A DNA stretch of 41,657 nt, taken from assembly GCA_900542165.1 (NCBI GenBank), contig UQMM01000022.1:1-41657 (forward strand). The letters run 5' to 3'. Position 1 is the stretch's first letter; the number at the start of each line of letters is the position of its first letter. Below are positions 41,324-41,657 of the stretch, piece by piece. This DNA is from an uncultured Collinsella sp. (GTDB lineage Bacteria > Actinomycetota > Coriobacteriia > Coriobacteriales > Coriobacteriaceae). The notes beneath the pieces are model-generated. The model made no database searches and was not told where the DNA came from. It saw only the letters and a list, made by a program, of their open reading frames with translations. Made by a program: the position numbers and the translations under genes.

Positions 41324-41379
41324 CGGTCAACTTCGGTTGGCTGTCTTTTTTTGTCGCCCTTTCATGGGTTCGAACCCGT
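41324..41379 (+). repeat. Direct repeat BC2 (second terminator plus T-arm palindrome)
   Basis: 56-bp near copy of 40037-40091. Similarity stops right after GGGTTCGAACCCGT; the next bases are an unrelated AT-rich tract, so the palindrome marks a junction. Confidence 0.92.
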
Positions 41380-41657
41380 ATCTATCTATATATAAGAACG
41401 CTTGGCGAACAAAACCCGCCTTTTACCGATGGGAAACAAATAGCTGATGCCTTTGGGGTAAAGTAGCGCTCCAGAGATGACCGATGTCTCAATACTCATA
41501 AAACAGCTGGTCATCGCCAATATCAGAAGCCAATGCTTCAGTTATAACCTCAGGGACGCGACTGAGGGACATATTCGTTTGTGAACAAATTATGGAGTGC
41601 GCGATTCCCGCCCACGGGGCCCCTCCGGTCTGGCAATATATCTCCTTGCCGCGCGGC
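41380..41657. other. Terminal non-coding stretch
   Basis: No credible gene. The sequence is AT-rich near the repeat and becomes GC-rich at the window end. A 27-codon minus-strand frame (41489-41572) lacks a ribosome-binding site. Confidence 0.4.

Noticed and set aside
41489..41572. 27-codon minus-strand frame near the window end
   Set aside because: Too short, no ribosome-binding site, no recognisable similarity.

Overview
The window is a chromosomal replication-origin region from an actinobacterium, most likely a member of the Coriobacteriia close to Collinsella. Evidence: the order dnaA-dnaN-recF-dciA-gyrB-gyrA (as in Mycobacterium), rpmH-rnpA-yidD-yidC-jag running the other way, no mnmE/mnmG between jag and rsmG, and GC-rich coding sequence with frequent GTG and TTG starts. 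The genus is an inference; no rRNA gene is present.

Left arm, minus strand (180-11211): gyrA, gyrB, dciA (DUF721), recF, dnaN, dnaA, and a GHKL-ATPase/winged-helix protein placed directly upstream of dnaA. The dnaN-dnaA gap (7836-8073) has an AT-rich tract, tandem TAR triplets and DnaA-box-like sites, so it looks like the unwinding element. A second cluster of DnaA-box-like sites (11251-11312) lies between the GHKL gene and rpmH, where gene orientation flips. The box consensus appears to be TTTTCAACA, not TTATCCACA, and DnaA domain IV is changed at several base-contact positions.

Right arm, plus strand (11512-16551): rpmH, rnpA, yidD, yidC and jag (ribosomal protein, RNase P, membrane insertase, RNA-binding protein), then rsmG, three perfect parS sites spaced exactly 39 bp apart, parA, parB and a small membrane protein. 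The minus-strand rlmN follows.

17.9-27.3 kb: ddl overlaps a DinG-type helicase with an N-terminal exonuclease; then a minus-strand pair of WYL regulators, a large membrane protein with a degenerate M28 peptidase fold split by about 670 disordered residues, and a small membrane protein. 27.3-30.8 kb: a large cell-wall-anchored adhesin with a predicted thioester domain, Cna-B/SpaA-type repeats and an LPATG sorting signal.

31-40 kb: tRNA-Gly(CCC), purB, a TSCPD protein, a Tat lipoprotein, an OmpR-type two-component system, purC, a DUF3043-like membrane protein, an M29 aminopeptidase and tRNA-Lys(TTT). Downstream of both tRNAs, after the terminator, lies a related element of about 140 bp. It consists of a T-arm-like sequence, a series of very stable GCGAAGC/GAAA-loop hairpins, and a second copy of that tRNA's own 3' end. 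At tRNA-Lys this is followed by an AT-rich island carrying a TraX-family gene, with flanking direct repeats. These tRNA-linked hairpin elements are the best candidate for something undescribed.
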